This document shows, piece after piece, positions 33,501-47,100 of a stretch of 64,000 nucleotides of DNA. The notes under the pieces are model-generated. The model was given only the letters and a program-made list of their open reading frames with translations, made no database searches and had not been told where the DNA came from. This DNA is from Liquidambar formosana (taxonomy: Eukaryota > Streptophyta > Magnoliopsida > Saxifragales > Altingiaceae). The DNA lies in assembly GCA_039720395.1 (NCBI GenBank), contig CM077826.1, positions 29,694,810-29,758,809 on the forward strand. Direction: 5' to 3'. Position 1 is the stretch's first letter, and each line of letters opens with the position of its first letter. A program made the position numbers and the translations under genes.

Positions 33501-33821
33501 GAAGCTCTCTCTCTCTCTCTTCTCCTCTCCTCTTCTAGCATCAACAAGGATTGGTTAAGGGAGATTTGAAGGCCTTTGTAAGGTATGGATACCATTGGGG
33601 GCAAAACACTTGGGCTACTCATACCATTGCTGTCCGGATTCAAAGCTTGAATGAAGAAGAAGAAGACATAATCAACTATAAGTTCTCTAACCCCTCTTCT
33701 TAGTTAGGGTTTTATGTTTTGTATGATCCACAATCAAATTCATGGGTGCATGGAATTGATAGGAAATTTTTGTTATTCTAGTTATTCCGCATTCTTTTTC
33801 CTTCTTGTTCAAATCCTAACA
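30526..33821 (+). repeat. 5' LTR of copia B with a nested solo LTR
   Basis: Two parts, 30526-31734 and 33413-33821, together 1618 bp, from TGTTAGGATTATGCC to AAATCCTAACA. The interruption is the solo LTR at 31735-33407 plus one target repeat. Confidence 0.9.
31735..33407 (+). mobile_element. Solo copia LTR nested in the copia B LTR
   Basis: TGTTAGGATTATGCC to CGATTCTCAGCA, flanked by perfect CTCAT duplications (31730-31734 and 33408-33412). It contains a local duplication of an AATAGAATAGGTACACT-like segment near 32110-32150. Confidence 0.93.
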
Positions 33822-33835
33822 GTGATATCAGAGCC
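33822..33835 (+). other. Primer-binding site of copia B (mutated)
   Basis: GTGATATCAGAGCC; copia A has GTGGTATCAGAGCC, so one base has changed. Confidence 0.8.
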
Positions 33836-36800
33836 ATGATTGTGCTTCATACAAACATCATATGGGCTGGTATTTATGGTACAATTAATTGGATAATGGT
33901 GTCCTATTAGTTTTAAGAAAACTAGGGTTTTATAAAACTGTTATGAACAGTTTTCATGGTAGCCATGAAAAGCGGTCATCTTGTCTTGCATGCCGAAATC
34001 AGAGTTCTTCTCCAAAATTTTCAAGCTAGATATGGTTAGAAAGATCTTTGAATCAGCTTTCCAACCCAACAAACGGTGCATCGATCCAAGTTCTGTAGCG
34101 AAAGTTATGAATTTTTTACTACAGGTTGTCTGGGAAGACAGTTTTACACGGGAATGATGCAACCGCAGCAACTATGAGCTTTTGATGGAGATCAAAGCAT
34201 GGCAATGGTTTCCACCACTTGGGTTGTGTTCTAGACATGGTAGGGAAGGGTTCCCAAGCATTCGGATGCATCATAATTAGATTAAGATGCTAGAACTAGT
34301 TTTTTTTTTTAAAAACTAGGGTTTTCTTCATGTTGGCTAAACCTAGGGTTTGGAACCCTAGGTTGTTCTTCATCTTCTTCTTATATTAATTTAATTCAAA
34401 TTAATCATGGGATGATTATATACGATTATGTATACTGTATATATAATTATTATATGTATATGATACATTAAAAATCAAATTAAAAAAGAAAAACAAGATT
34501 GAAGTTCTTTAAAGAGGCCGAATCTGGGTTTCTTGAAAACCCAGGTTAGTTTTCTGTTTTTATTCATTCTCTCCCGTCTAAAATCATTATGAATGATCAT
34601 ATATGTTATATATATATTATACATATGTTTATCATTAATGTTGGTATGGGTTTTGAATTAAAAACAATCAAAAAGTTTGAGTTTTAATTTTTTTCCAGCA
34701 AAGCAGTTTTTTGGACAGCATGATACAGCCATGGTTATTGGCTTCTATCTTCTTCATCGAAGCATGGCAAGGCATGAAACCACCACCATTAGATTCGTAT
34801 CTCACCTGGGAATAAACCCCAAGAGTGAATCAGCCATTAGATGGCATCTTCTAGGGTTTTAGACCCTATTCTCTTCTTTATCAATTTTCTGCAGATTTTT
34901 GGATAATTGATAGAGATTGAATTATGCAGGCTGTTTGGGCTTGATTTGATCAATGAAAACTTCTCCATGGGGGTGGTTTTTGATGTAGAGACATCAATTA
35001 AGGGCTGCCAAAGCTTGGGCAGCCATGGTTGGATCATGGCAGCCATGAAAGCTTCTTTGAAGCTTTATCTTCTTCAGCAGGCAGCAGCTAGGGTTCATGG
35101 AAACCCCTCCCAAATTCGACCTAGGGCTCTTGGCCCTTAATCACCACCTCTGTGATGATTGACCTAGATGTAGGAGAGTGCCCCAAGGCTTGGAATAGGC
35201 TGGCAGCAACCATGGTGGAGGCGTGGCAGCCATGAAAGCTTCATGGAAGCTTTTCTTCTATTCTCGACAATTAGGGTTTTCTTAGGAAACCCTAATCCTA
35301 CGTGTACTAGGGTTTTAGAAACCCTAATTCCAATCATTAATGAATTCAATTAGGGTTAGATTAATGACATTAATGACCACCCATGGTCATTAATGAACCC
35401 GGATTGACATTAAATGCATTAGGGTTTAGGTTTATGAAACCCTAACCCTAATAAATTTAAAATTTGATTTCTCCCAATTAAATTAATTCCGAAATTAATT
35501 GTATAATTAATATTAATTAATTTTATGATGTTTTAAATTGTTTAAAGCAATTTTGGAATAAGTTTATTTTCTGGAATTTTTATTTAAATAAAATTGTTTT
35601 ATTTATTTAAGTTAATTCCTAATACTATAGTATTAGATACTAGTTAGTATTATTTAATTGTTTTAATTATTCTAATAATTTTGATAAATATGATTGATCA
35701 AAATTAGATGTTTTAAAGAGTTAAAACATATTAGGATAGATTAACATAATTTTGGGAAATTAAATGATTAAAAGGAGTTTTAATTCATTAATTAGTGTCT
35801 AAATTAGGGTTAATGTAATTCTAATTTTAGAAGTTGATAAAATTGATTATTTTCATTATTTTAATTTTGGAAATTATTATTTTATATTCCCTAATGAGAT
35901 TAGGAAGCATTAATGAGATTAATGAAGTCCAATTAATAGAGTTACCATAATGCCCATATATTTTAATTGCTCACAGTACTTTTATTTATGCAATGTGATT
36001 GTATATAATTGTGAATGGATGATGATTATGTACTAAGCCCTCTTTAACCAATTGTGATTGGCCGTCTTGTGGGTTGTGAAATATTTTTCAAAGGGTTGTA
36101 ATTTATTTATGGTGATGTAATTTTTTTAATTGGGGGCTTGCATGCCACCTTCTTCTCTCTCTCTCTATCATTCTCTTATGTACCCCACATTCCCCTTATG
36201 TATCCTTTTCTTTAAATTATGTAAATGTTATGTAATCGAGAGTGCACTAAAGAGCATGGTGGACTCAAAAGAGCAGGGTGGAGCCCAACAAGCCAATGGT
36301 GGAGACCATCAAGCCCATGGAGGAATTGAAGGACTTGAAAGCTTAGAAAAGACTTTCAAAATGCATGCATGTTTTCCATTGAATGTTTTACGATCACCTA
36401 CACCTACTATAGACCTTGGATTCAATCTATTGGCTTGGATTGAATCTTCTTAAAGTCCATAATCATCATAGTGGGAGCTTTAATTTATGAGATAATTGTA
36501 TGAGCTCCAATACCATAGTTTGGTATATGTTACCTATTCACTTATGGACTAATATCAAAATATGGTACTTTATATATGTTGATATATAATAGCATGCGAT
36601 GTATGATTTATAATAGCATGAGATGTATGATTATAAATAGCATAATTTATATGTTTAAATTTTGATACATGGGATGTATGTTAATTTGATGAGACCCTTA
36701 AAAGCCCCTCTTCTTTAATATTAAGTTGAAAATGAAGAAATCATAGGGAATGAATTCTTCATTGCCTTTCATCATTATAGGATCATCTAATGTCCCTTAA

Positions 36801-36900
36801 TGTGGGTACCTGGCTGCAGACATGTAGGAGCTATCCATGTTAAAGACATTACTTTAAACTAACATATATGAGATATCATGGGGTGCCTAAACTGGTATAT
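33836..36900 (+). other. Copia B leader region, apparently noncoding
   Basis: Counterpart of 7522-10553 in reverse. It includes the minus-strand small ORF 33941-34171 related to 10029-10307 and a 107-codon plus-strand frame at 36130-36453 that shares QQANGGD-type residues with a short frame in copia A. No known domain is recognised. AAACCCTAA words are scattered, not tandem. Confidence 0.55.
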
Positions 36901-37110
36901 ACCAAGAAACTAACATGTGAGTATATATTTAGTGAAACATACTTGTGTAAATGATGGGCTTAACTTAACTAGGGAAGTATTCCAAGAAACTAACATGTGA
37001 GGAGTATGTACCCTAAAGGCAAAATGATTAGAACTTGCTTATGAAGCAATAGACAAAGAGTTGTCTTCTTATATTGTGGGTTAGAAGTTAAGAAACTAAC
37101 ATATAAGGCT
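36901..37110. repeat. Spaced short repeats in copia B
   Basis: CCAAGAAACTAACATGTGAG at about 36902 and 36982, and a decayed AAGAAACTAACATATAAGG near 37090; the same motif as in copia A and C on the opposite strand. Confidence 0.7.
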
Positions 37111-38934
37111 TCTAGGTCACAGTGGGACCCCAATCCTCATTAGGAATGAGATTCCCGGATTCCATTAGAAGGTGTATGGAATTTGATAAAATAGTGGGAG
37201 GTACCATATGCTTAAAGACTTGATCATTATGGATTAAAAATGAAATCTAGCTCTCTGTTTTTGTAGATTACCTAATTACTCACCTCAAAACCCCTATTTC
37301 CTAATATACAGGATATTGATAGTTTGACTAAACCCTTTTATTGACCTAGGAAATTAAGAATTGTTCTCAATTTCAAAAGATTGTTTATATGCTATTAGGC
37401 CTTTTCTTAAAGGTCCTCTATAAAAACATCCTAAGAAGAAAAAGACACTATGCACAATTGGCATCTTGTTGCCATGTTATATGATAGTATTGATGACTAA
37501 TGAGCTTCAAAAGCAAAATTAGTCAATGCAAATGCCTTTGATGTCATGCATCACATATAAAGGTTGTATGGTGAGTAAAATAATACTATAAAGTATAGTA
37601 CTTATAAATGACTTCTTCTAGAATAGGATGTAACGAAGGTTGTTTATTAATAATCATTCTTTAGAAGATGATTAACTATATAAAGCTTGGGAAGCTAGAG
37701 GTGAAATGAAAGCATAGAGGGAAGCAAGTCTTGAAAAGTCAAAGATAAAGAAATATCATTATTTTGTAGTAAACATAAGGTATTGTAGAGGGAACTTGAT
37801 AAAGTATCAGTTTTCCTAGAAAAACCAAACTTTTGAAGTTTTGGTTCATGCTCTAAACTAAATTGTTGGTTAGTTTTGCTTCTTGGTTTTTAGATTCTAG
37901 TGTAATCTAAATGGAAGCAAAAAGTTAAGTAGATAATGAGTTGCCTTTAAAAATTTTAATAGAGCAAGAGTTGCTAGATTAATTTTCTAACTTATTTCTT
38001 AACTTAGTCATTTAAAATATTCTAGAAATTTGATTTTTGAATTTGAATGACTATCAATATTTAGAGCTTAACAATAAGAATGTAATGTATTCTATGAATA
38101 CAAGAGTTGTAGAGACTCTCATTTAAATGTAGCAATTATGACTTGGTTATGAGATGACCAAGCCCATCTTTTACTTGATGAAGTGAAAGAGTTACGTTTA
38201 TAATTTGACTAATACATTGTTATGCATATAGTCATATAGAGCATGCATTCAATTATAGTAGACTCCTCTTAGAATATCATGGCTCAACGGTGAATCTAAG
38301 AGAAAGAATTGAACCCTATTAAGATATGGTTTGATCTATGATGAGTTTTACTAATGTATCCATCTAGGATATACCTTAAAATGCAACATATTGATAATTT
38401 AGGGTTCACTCCAGTTTTGTCCCAACTTAAAGAAGTTAAGGCTTGGGATTGTGCTACGTATGTCTAAAGACATAATGTAGACAACCTGAAAATAAGGTCA
38501 AGTGAGTGTTGAATTGTGGTATATCCCAAAAGTGGTTGGGATAGTATTTCTATTACCTTAATGAACAAAAGTTATCCATTAGGATGTTTGCTGGATTTTC
38601 TTAAGAAAGAGTTCATTCAAAAAAGATGTAAAAGTAGATAGAATTTACAGAATTGCCTGTAAAGCCACAAACAAACAAAGATCCAACCCTTGTCTCTGTT
38701 GAGACAAAACCCTTAACTACACCACAATCTTTTCATAGATCAAATTGGATATTTCTTTAACATAAGAGAGATATTGTATCTCTATTAGAATGTGAAAGAA
38801 TTGTTCTTTGGTGATAAAGATCACTGATATAATCCTATTGATTATGATTATGCGATGTTTGACATCAACTTAAGAAATGACTAAGAGTCATTAAATCCGA
38901 TATGGTTAGGGTAAAGACCTAGAAGCACTACAAG
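37111..38934 (+). pseudogene. Decayed copia B pol, including integrase remnant
   Basis: From about 38090 the translation in shifting frames recalls integrase: YEMTKPIFYLM, LNGESKRKN, then GLGLCYV-like VKAWDCATYV, YPKSGW and FLKKEFI. Upstream parts are not confidently assigned. Many stops; no product expected. Confidence 0.65.
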
Positions 38935-38947
38935 AAAATTACTTATT
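38935..38947 (+). repeat. CACTA terminal inverted repeat (one end)
   Basis: CACTACAAGAAAA, placed exactly where copia B pol stops matching copia A. Confidence 0.85.
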
Positions 38948-39763
38948 CATGACATTACATCTATGGTGTGTAGATGTGGCAAGCCGTAGATGAGGTACAT
39001 TAATGGCATTCGCCAAATGCACGCTGTTAATATAGTAAAGGTCACATTATTCACGGCATGCAGGGTAAACACACTGTAGATAACATTTTAGACGGTGTGT
39101 GTTATATGCCGTGAATGAGTTGGGAATTCACCCTTTTCGATGGCGTGTGTTATACTCCGTGAATGAGTCGAGAATTCTCTGCGAAAATTTTGGTGGTCTT
39201 GGTTCCCTCTTATCATCGTTTATTTTTTTGTTTTTTTGTTTTTGGGTTTTTGGTCAGGAAGCCTAGTTTCGTAAGAGAAACAAAAAAAAAAAACAAAAAA
39301 CAAAAAACAAAAAAACAAAACACTCCTCTTACCCTCTCTCATCCTCCCCAAACTGAAACCCTCCACAAATTAAAACCCTCCCCAATCGTTCAAACCCTCA
39401 CACTCCTCTCACCCTCTCTCGTCCTCCACAAACCGAAGCCCTCCCCAAATCAAAACCTCAACTCAGCCTCCCCAAATCTGAAACCTTCCCCAAAATCGAA
39501 ACCCTCCCCAATCATTCAAACCTTCTCATCCTCTCTCAGCCTCTCTGCTCAGCTCTCAATCCACCATTTCAAAACCCTAACTCACCCTCCACTACTATAA
39601 TCGACTCATCTACGCCGTTATGCACCACGGTCTCTCTTAGCCTTGCCGTCATGCACCACGGTCTCTCTCAGCCACGCCATCACATACAACAGTATCTCTC
39701 CAGCTTCTTCTCTTTCCCTCTTATCTTCAGGTATTTCTCTTCGCTGTCACACACCACGGTTTA

Positions 39764-39801
<38 letters not shown>

Positions 39802-40740
39802 CATCCTTTCAAGAACCCTAAGTTTCCCTTTCTTTTTTTTTTTTTTTGGTGCCTCTCTTAGCTGCGTGCATATCTAAATTGTGTTCTTCGGTAGTCCCAC
39901 ATCACCATTTTTCCCTTTCTCATTCTCAAATCCCCACTCAAGGTATGGTTTTATCTGTTTTTATTTTTACTCTGTTTTTTAGATGTATGATTGCATTCTT
40001 GAGAAATGATTATTCAGTAAATCCTCTAATTGAATTAAACCTTTTTATTGTGCCACTTTTACTTTGCTTTCTTTATTAAAATTTTTATCTTGCTTGCAAT
40101 TTTCTGCAGGATCATTATTTGGAAGCTTGGATGCAGCAAAATATAGTCTTAGCGTGAAGTTAATGCAGGTGAGATTTCTTTATTAACTATTTCCTTTTGG
40201 TATGTATGTCACAGAATGCAATTTGATTTGCCAATTCTCTGTTTTTCAGTATATGTTGACTTTACATACAGTATTTTTTGTTATAGTTGGATCTTTACTT
40301 ATGTGCTTTAGTTGTAAATATCATCTTAAGCAAGGGAGTGATGTGTGTGGTATCCAAGTATCCTCCCTCTACCAAATTATGAAGAAATGAACTGTGTTTG
40401 TTATGTTCTGTCACTGCAAATGTGCTTATTCTTTTATAAGTTGTAATCGAATGATGCATTAGGTGAAAGTAGTAAATAAGCAGTGGTCTATATATATATC
40501 CTCTTTCTAACTGATTCATCTTGAAATGCACTCATTAGTTGCCATTTCACTAACAACATTTTATGATTTACAACTATCCTTTTTTAAAATGAAATTGCAA
40601 TTTTTTTCTCGATTTTAACTATTTGCATTGTAGTCTTACTAGTTTCAATCTGACCCTTTCTCCATTAGGTTTGTTGAAATTAAGTTACCCAAAACTATTC
40701 CACTAAGAGCATGTTTATTTGTTCGGAATTGGGGGAAATA

Positions 40741-40812
40741 GGAATGGAATGGAATGAGATTTCAATAGTGATTGGCCACTCTCACCATTGAAATCTCATT
40801 CCATTCCATTCC
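40741..40812. repeat. Perfect hairpin, MITE-like
   Basis: A 26-bp arm starting GGAATGGAATGGAATGAG (40741-40766) and its exact reverse complement (40787-40812) around a 20-bp loop, with imperfect extension on both sides. Family not recognised. Confidence 0.75.
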
Positions 40813-40894
40813 GATTCCCTCCACACAAAATAGTGGTGTTTCCATTGATGCAGAAACTATTTGTCGGTCTAGTGTAAGAGACAATACGCAAATT

Positions 40895-41301
40895 GTTGAA
40901 AAGATCTCTTACTATGGCCATATAAAAGACATTATTTTGTTAGACTACAACAAATTCCAAGTCCCTATTTTTAAATGTGAATAGGCAAACATTGGGAATG
41001 GTGTCAAAGTTGAGGATGGATTTACGTTAGTTAACCTCCACTAAGGTCAAAATCAATTTGAAAGGATCCATTCATCCTAGCATCACAAGCAAAGCAAATG
41101 TTTTATTCTAGTGATAATGATACATTGAGTTGGTATGTTGTACCAAAAGCACCACCTAGAGGCTTTTATGAGTTGGAGATGTATGATGAGACTACTTATA
41201 GGCCATCTACACCACTAGATGTATCTAATCTTGACTTGGACACTACTGATATTGAGGAAGATTATGTAAGGAGGGATTATGAGAGCATAGAAGTGTTTGA
41301 T
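40895..41301 (+). pseudogene. CACTA transposase C-terminal (DUF4216) fragment
   Basis: Broken frames show YYGHIKDIILLDYNKFQVPI, then GVKVEDGFTLVNL, DPFILASQAKQMFY, LSWYVVPKAPPRGFYELE and EEDYVRRDYESIEV, in the order of DUF4216 and the tail of TNP2-type transposases. The family cuts and moves CACTA elements. Stops at about 40982 and 41041, and loss of the catalytic part, leave it dead. The last part is open and runs in frame into E2 gag (41098-41478, 126 codons). Confidence 0.8.
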
Positions 41302-44019
41302 GATGTGTGCAATGCATTCACGGACCACTACAAGTATAACACCGAAGTGGATGTCACGCGAAGGGACTTGGAAACCACTAAGCAAGGGGTTAATGAGACT
41401 TTCTCCGCTTTTATCACGAGGTGGAGACAAAAGGCTTCCAAAATGACAGATAGACCGAATAAGGAAGATCAGATTTAGTTGGTGGTGAAGAACTTGCTGC
41501 CCATATATCATAAGCACCTCTTTGCTCATTACTTTTCGAACTTCAAGGCTCTTGTTGGGGCTGGCACACAGGTTGAAGATGCAATCGTCGATGGAACAAT
41601 CAAAATAGAGGAGGTCCAAAGGAGTCGAAGGACAAACTTTGGAGGAAAACCCAATGCCGAGGTCAATACCATTACCCAACCCGCATGCCCTTTCTCCCAA
41701 AATGACTCCACCTCACCTCGCCAATTCACCGAGCTATACATGCCACTCGAAAGAGTTTTTGAAAAGCTGAGAAACCGTGATCTCTTGAAACCCCTCGACC
41801 CAAGGCCTCCACTAAACCCATTGCCCAAGAACTACAATAAAAATGAGTATTGCAAGTTCCACCAAGCCAAAGGCTATCCAACCAACCGTTGCTATCGCCT
41901 TCGCCATGAAATCCAAGATTTTCTTGACAAGCAGATCATTTCACCACCCACCGCACCAAATCGTCCAAATATCACTCGAAATCCCCTCCCCACTCACAAT
42001 ATGCCTCCTCCCAACAACATAAATGCCATCGAGCTTGACTCGTCCCAATCGTGTCAACCCATAAGGCAATACACACCACTTCCCATGACCTTGACTCAAG
42101 TTTTCCACCAATATTGTGATAAAGGGCTCATATTGCCACACCGTCCAAAGCCGAGACCTTCGACTCCTCATCAATTCTGCTTGTACCATCAGGCGCCCGG
42201 GCATGATACGGAGGACTGTGTTATCTTAAAAAAGTTAGTTCAAGACCTCATTGACCAAAAGGTTTTGGTATTGCCAAAGAAGTCCATTCAGCAACAATTG
42301 AGAGAAAGGTTCGAGACAGGAGATCCTAAAGTGGGTTTGCTGGGAGAGTCATCTGGAAAGTTCGATTACTATGTACTTTACCCTGACCCCATTCCTGATG
42401 AGCCTATAATCCCCACAGGTTGGGATGAGTTACCAGAAGAAGTCCAAATGGAAGAGATTGACACAATCACATGGGATGATCTCATGGGAGACGTAGGTGA
42501 GATTGATGATATGTGGATGAGCGATGACGAGGTGGAGCACATAACTAGAGGGGGTCGCCATTTCAAGCCTCCGCACCTAGAATCTGACAACCCACTGGGA
42601 GATTTGGAAGGTAATCGCCACCTCGACTTGCAAGAAGAGGAGGACGAAGTGCTTAGGCAATTGAGAAAGACTAATGCCAACATCACTATATGGGGTTTGT
42701 TCATGGCCTCTTACAAGCACAGGCAGACCATCTTGAAATTGCTCAACCAGATACAGGTTCCCGTTGACACATCTCTAGAAAATTTGGTGAACTTGGTGAA
42801 TTCAACCTCGAAGAACTCAACCATTGTGTTCTCAGAAGCAGACCTACCTAAAAGTAGACCTAGCCATTCACAAGCTATGTACATCACTGTCGACACCATG
42901 GGAAAGAGAGTTCCAACAGTCCTGATTGATAATGGTTCCGCTCTTAATGTGTGCCCTCTCAGAACTGCCACCATTTTGGGGTTGGATCCAACAGATTTCA
43001 TGCTATCCGAGCAAACAGTGAAAGCCTACGATAACACCCGCAAAGAGGTGATTAGTGTGGTCACTTTGCCATTGATTACGGGGCCTACAGAGTTCAGAGT
43101 GGAATTCCAAGTGTTGGATGTCCCGTCGTGCTTCAATCTCTTGTTAGGAAGACCTTGGATTCATCCCGCAGGGGCTGTCCCTTCTTCATTGCACCAAAAA
43201 GTCAAGTTCCCTTATGAAGGGGCCATCGTCACACTCCAAGGTGATTATGACCTGAATTCGTCGGGGGTACCCATTTGCGAGATCAAGCCCGAGCCCGTTG
43301 GAGCACCATTGTCTGGGTTCGAGTATGTTCAATGCATAGAGAAAGAGCCAAAACAGAGAGAGTTGATACCTCTTGACTTTTGTCCTCATAGCAACTTACA
43401 TGTGGGGAACATAATGAAGAAAATGAGTTTCTTCCTATGCATGGGATTAGGACGCCATCAGCAGGGTATACCGGTATCCGTTCAGAGCTGCATTATCACC
43501 TACACCTTCGGTTTGGGGTATGAGCCTTCCAAGAAAGACCATATGGAGATGTTGTAGAGAAGCAGAGAAAGGGTCAAAGCAAAAGCAAAGGGAAGGGTGC
43601 CAGATATTCGAATCGCACCATACCGACCTACCTTGAATGGTTACTTTGTTAAGGAGGGGAAGGATTTTCTATTCTGTGGATTCCCCGAACCATCCATTGA
43701 CAAAGCAACCAAGGCAAGGATCCCAGGGTTCGAGATATTCTTCACTGAGTGGTATCCCATCACTACAACAATGGTTGATGATGAAGCAATCAATGATGGC
43801 TATTGGGAAGAGACGAGTGAGGACTGGGCAGAACAGATGGATTCGGAAGCCATGGTTACAATGTTTTAAGATACGGTTCTTGCTGTAGAGGAATCGGATC
43901 TCGAGTGTTCTTCAATTCACCATGTAGCCGTGCCGCTCCTTAATTGGTATCTTGAAGAGGGTACCATTGCAGAAGTTCTTGAGGGCGAGGATCTTGACTT
44001 ACCTGATAGTAGCTTATAG
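41302..44019 (+). pseudogene. gag-pro: E2 gag-protease, truncated
   Basis: Starts within the gag region at DVCNAFTDHYKYN and continues in one frame to 44019, with in-frame stops at 41476-41478, 43555-43557 and 43867-43869 and an early TAG at the end. Both zinc-knuckle-like motifs (CKFHQAKGYPTNRC and CLYHQAPGHDTEDC) and the protease DNGSALNV with its Asp are present. Missing gag start and several stops make it non-functional. Confidence 0.9.
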
Positions 44020-44190
44020 GTTCCTTAGTAGCTTGTCTTAGCTTTCTTTTCAAATAAAGTGTGTCCGCCTAGCCCACCTTGTGGAGTTAGGAATCGTTCC
44101 TTAGTTGTGGCACATGTGTTTTTGTTTTATTAGTTCAGTCAATAAAGTGTGTTTCTTTTCATTATTTGCAGTATTTCCTTTCTCTCTTCT

Positions 44191-47100
44191 ATGGATATCT
44201 ATGGCATGGATATAGATCCTAGGAATGACGTCCCCTCGGAGCTCGTCGAGCAAAGGAAAAGGGGCGTTACCGAACCTAACATGGATAAATTGGAATCAAT
44301 CAATCTAGGGACAGATGAATTGCCAAGGATAATTAAAATTGGGATAACTCTCTCGCCTACTGAAAAAGAAAAATTGATAATACTTCTAAAAGCCAATGTA
44401 GAGGCCTTCGCATGGTCTTATGAGGATATGCCTGGCATTGATCCAGATATTGTGCAACATTACATCCCCACTAATCCCACTAAAAAGCCTATAAAGCATA
44501 AATTAAGAAGATTAAAACCGGAATGGGCTTTGAAAGTAAAAGAAGAGGTAACTAAACAATTAGATGCCGGGTTTCTCCAAGTTGTGGAGTACCCTGAATG
44601 GCTATCTAACATAGTGCCTGTGCCTAAAAAAGATGGGAAAGTGCGAATGTGTGTTGACTTCTGCGACCTTAATGCTGCGAGCCCGAAGGATGATTTCCCT
44701 CTACCACATATCGATGTGTTGGTGGACAATACAGCAGGCCATGCCCTTCTCTCCTTCATGGATGGTTTCTCCGGTTACAACCAGATAAAGATGGTGCCTC
44801 GAGACATGGAAAAGACATCTTTTATCATGCAGTGGGGCACGTATTGCTACAAGGTAATGCCTTTTGGCTTGAGAAATGCCGGGGCTACTTACCAAAGAGC
44901 TGCTATGACCCTATTGCATGATATGATCCATAAAGAAGTAGAGGTGTATGTGGACGACGTGATAGTCAAGTCTGTAGACTGGGAAGGACATTTCACGGCA
45001 TTGGAGAAGTTCCTAGAATGGGCAAAAAAGTACAACCTTTGATTGAATCCTCAGAAGTGTGCCTTTGGAGTCACTGCAGGGAAGCTGTTGGGTTTCATGA
45101 TCACTTAGAGGGGATTTGAAGTTGATCCAGGGAAGATAAAAGCCATCACGGAGATGGAGCCACCAAGAACGGAAAAGCAGATCCGGGGTTTTCTTGGGAG
45201 AGTCCAATACATAAGCCATTTTATCGCCAATCTGACTATGGTGTGCGAGCCGATTTTCAAGTTACTTGAGAAGGGTGTGCCCAAAGAATGGAATGAGGAT
45301 TGCCAAGAAGCCTTTGAGACCATTAAAAGGTATCTGAGCAATCCCCCAATCTTGGTTCTCCCACGGCAAGGTGAACCGTTACTGTTATACTTAACGGTTA
45401 CTGAAACCGCGACGGGAGCCATGTTAGCTCAATACCTTGAAGGGTCAAAAAAGGAAAATGCCATCTACTACTTGAGCAAGAAAATGATAGATTATGAAGT
45501 ACAGTACAATGCATTAGAAAAGACTTGCGTAGCATTGGTATGGGCTACCTAGAAACTCCGTCATTACATGATATCCTTCGAAGTCGTGCTGATAAGTCGT
45601 TTAGATCCTTTGAAGTATTTGCTAGAAAAACCAGTCCTATCGTACAGGACCGCTCGTTTGTCGCTTCTCCTCAATGAATTCGACATAAAGTACCTGGCAC
45701 AGAAGTCTATTAAAGGAAGCGTTGTTACAGACCACTTGGCAAGTTGCCCTGTGTCATCATCAACCCAATTCAATGATGAGCTCCCCGATGAAGATATATT
45801 GGAAATCAAGAAGAAGGTTTGGAGAGTCTACTTCAACAGAGCTACAAACAGAAGGGGATATGGGATAGGAGTGCTATTAGTTTCACCCGAAGAAGCCTTC
45901 ACGCCACTAGCAAATTGGGGTTCGAAGCTACTAACAATATTGTAGAGTATGAGGCCTGCATCCTAGCATTGGAAGCTACGTTAGAATTGGGGATAAAAGA
46001 ACTCGAGGTGTTCGGGGATTCAGCATTGATCATCTGTCAAATAAAAGGGGAGTGGAAAACTCGCGATGAGAAGCTATTGCCATATCACGCCTATTTGGAA
46101 GCATTGACCAAAGAGTTTGCAGAGATCGAGTTCAATTATTTGTCAAGAAACAAGAATCAGTTTGCTGATGCCTTGGCAACTCTAGCTTCAATGGTGGAAA
46201 TACCAGAAGGAGGAAGCGTGAAACCGTTCGTGATTGAATGCAGAGAGAAGCCTATTTATTGCTGTTCCATTCGAGAAGGGGAGGTAATAGATAACCACCC
46301 TTGGTTTTATGACATAAGAAGGCTTATCGAGGAAAGGGTGTATCCAGAGGAAGCATCTCGTGTGGACAGGCGAACCCTGAGGAGATTGGGAAACCATTAT
46401 GTGGTATGCGGAGGAAAATTGTATCGGAGGTCTTACGACGGAATCCACTTGCTGTGTGTCACGGAGGAAGAGGCTAGAAAACTCCTCGAAGAAATTCATG
46501 AAGGAGTGGGGGCTCTGCATATGAATGGATACATGCTGGCTAAGAAGATCATGAGGCTGGGGTACTACTGGTCTACAATGGAAAGGGATTGCTATGCCAC
46601 AAGTGTTAGCTCTTCGCCAACAGACAGCACTTGCCCTCCATGCCCTTAACAAGCATGTCAACTCCATGGCCATTTGCAGTGTGGGGAATAGATATCATCG
46701 GACAGATTAAGCCGAAGGCATCCAACGATCATGAATACATCTTGGTAGCCATTGACTACTTCACCAAGTGGGTGGAAGCAGCTTCCTTCAAGGTTTTGAA
46801 TGCTAAAAAAGTGGCGCAGTTCATACAGCTCAACATTATCTACCGATATGGGGTACCGCATGAGGTCATTTCAGATAACGGTCAGCATTTTCAGAAGGAA
46901 ACTACAGAACTCTTGCAGAAATATAAGATCGTTCACCACTTGTCGTCCCCGTATCGCCCACAGACTAATGGTGCAGTGGAAGTCGCCAACAAGAACATCA
47001 AGAAAATACTACAGAAAACGACTGACACGTACACTGATTGGCATGAGAAACTACCATTGGCATTATGGGGGTACAGAACATCAGTCAGATCGTCAACAGG

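Larger units (their letters stand above)
30526..38934 (+). mobile_element. Copia B: Ty1/copia element, plus orientation, 3' part missing
   Basis: 5' LTR 30526-33821 (interrupted), PBS-like GTGATATCAGAGCC from 33822, leader, motif cluster and decayed integrase, parallel to copia A read in reverse. It stops at 38934, within pol, where the CACTA terminus begins. RT, RNase H and 3' LTR are not seen in the window. Confidence 0.88.
38935..41301 (+). mobile_element. CACTA (En/Spm) DNA transposon fragment
   Basis: It begins with CACTACAAGAAAA, the typical CACTA terminus, followed by subterminal repeats (GGTGTGTGTTATATGCCGTG and GGCGTGTGTTATACTCCGTG near 39097-39160). It ends in transposase C-terminal sequence fused to E2 gag. 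No matching second terminus was found in the window, and most of the transposase gene is absent. Between lie A-rich, CCCTC-rich and T-rich tracts (39230-39850) and unassigned sequence (39850-40740). Confidence 0.8.

Noticed and set aside
39163..39600. 145-codon ORF in the CACTA fragment
   Set aside because: Made of A-rich and CCCTC-type repeats with no domain; better seen as untranslated or low-complexity transposon sequence.
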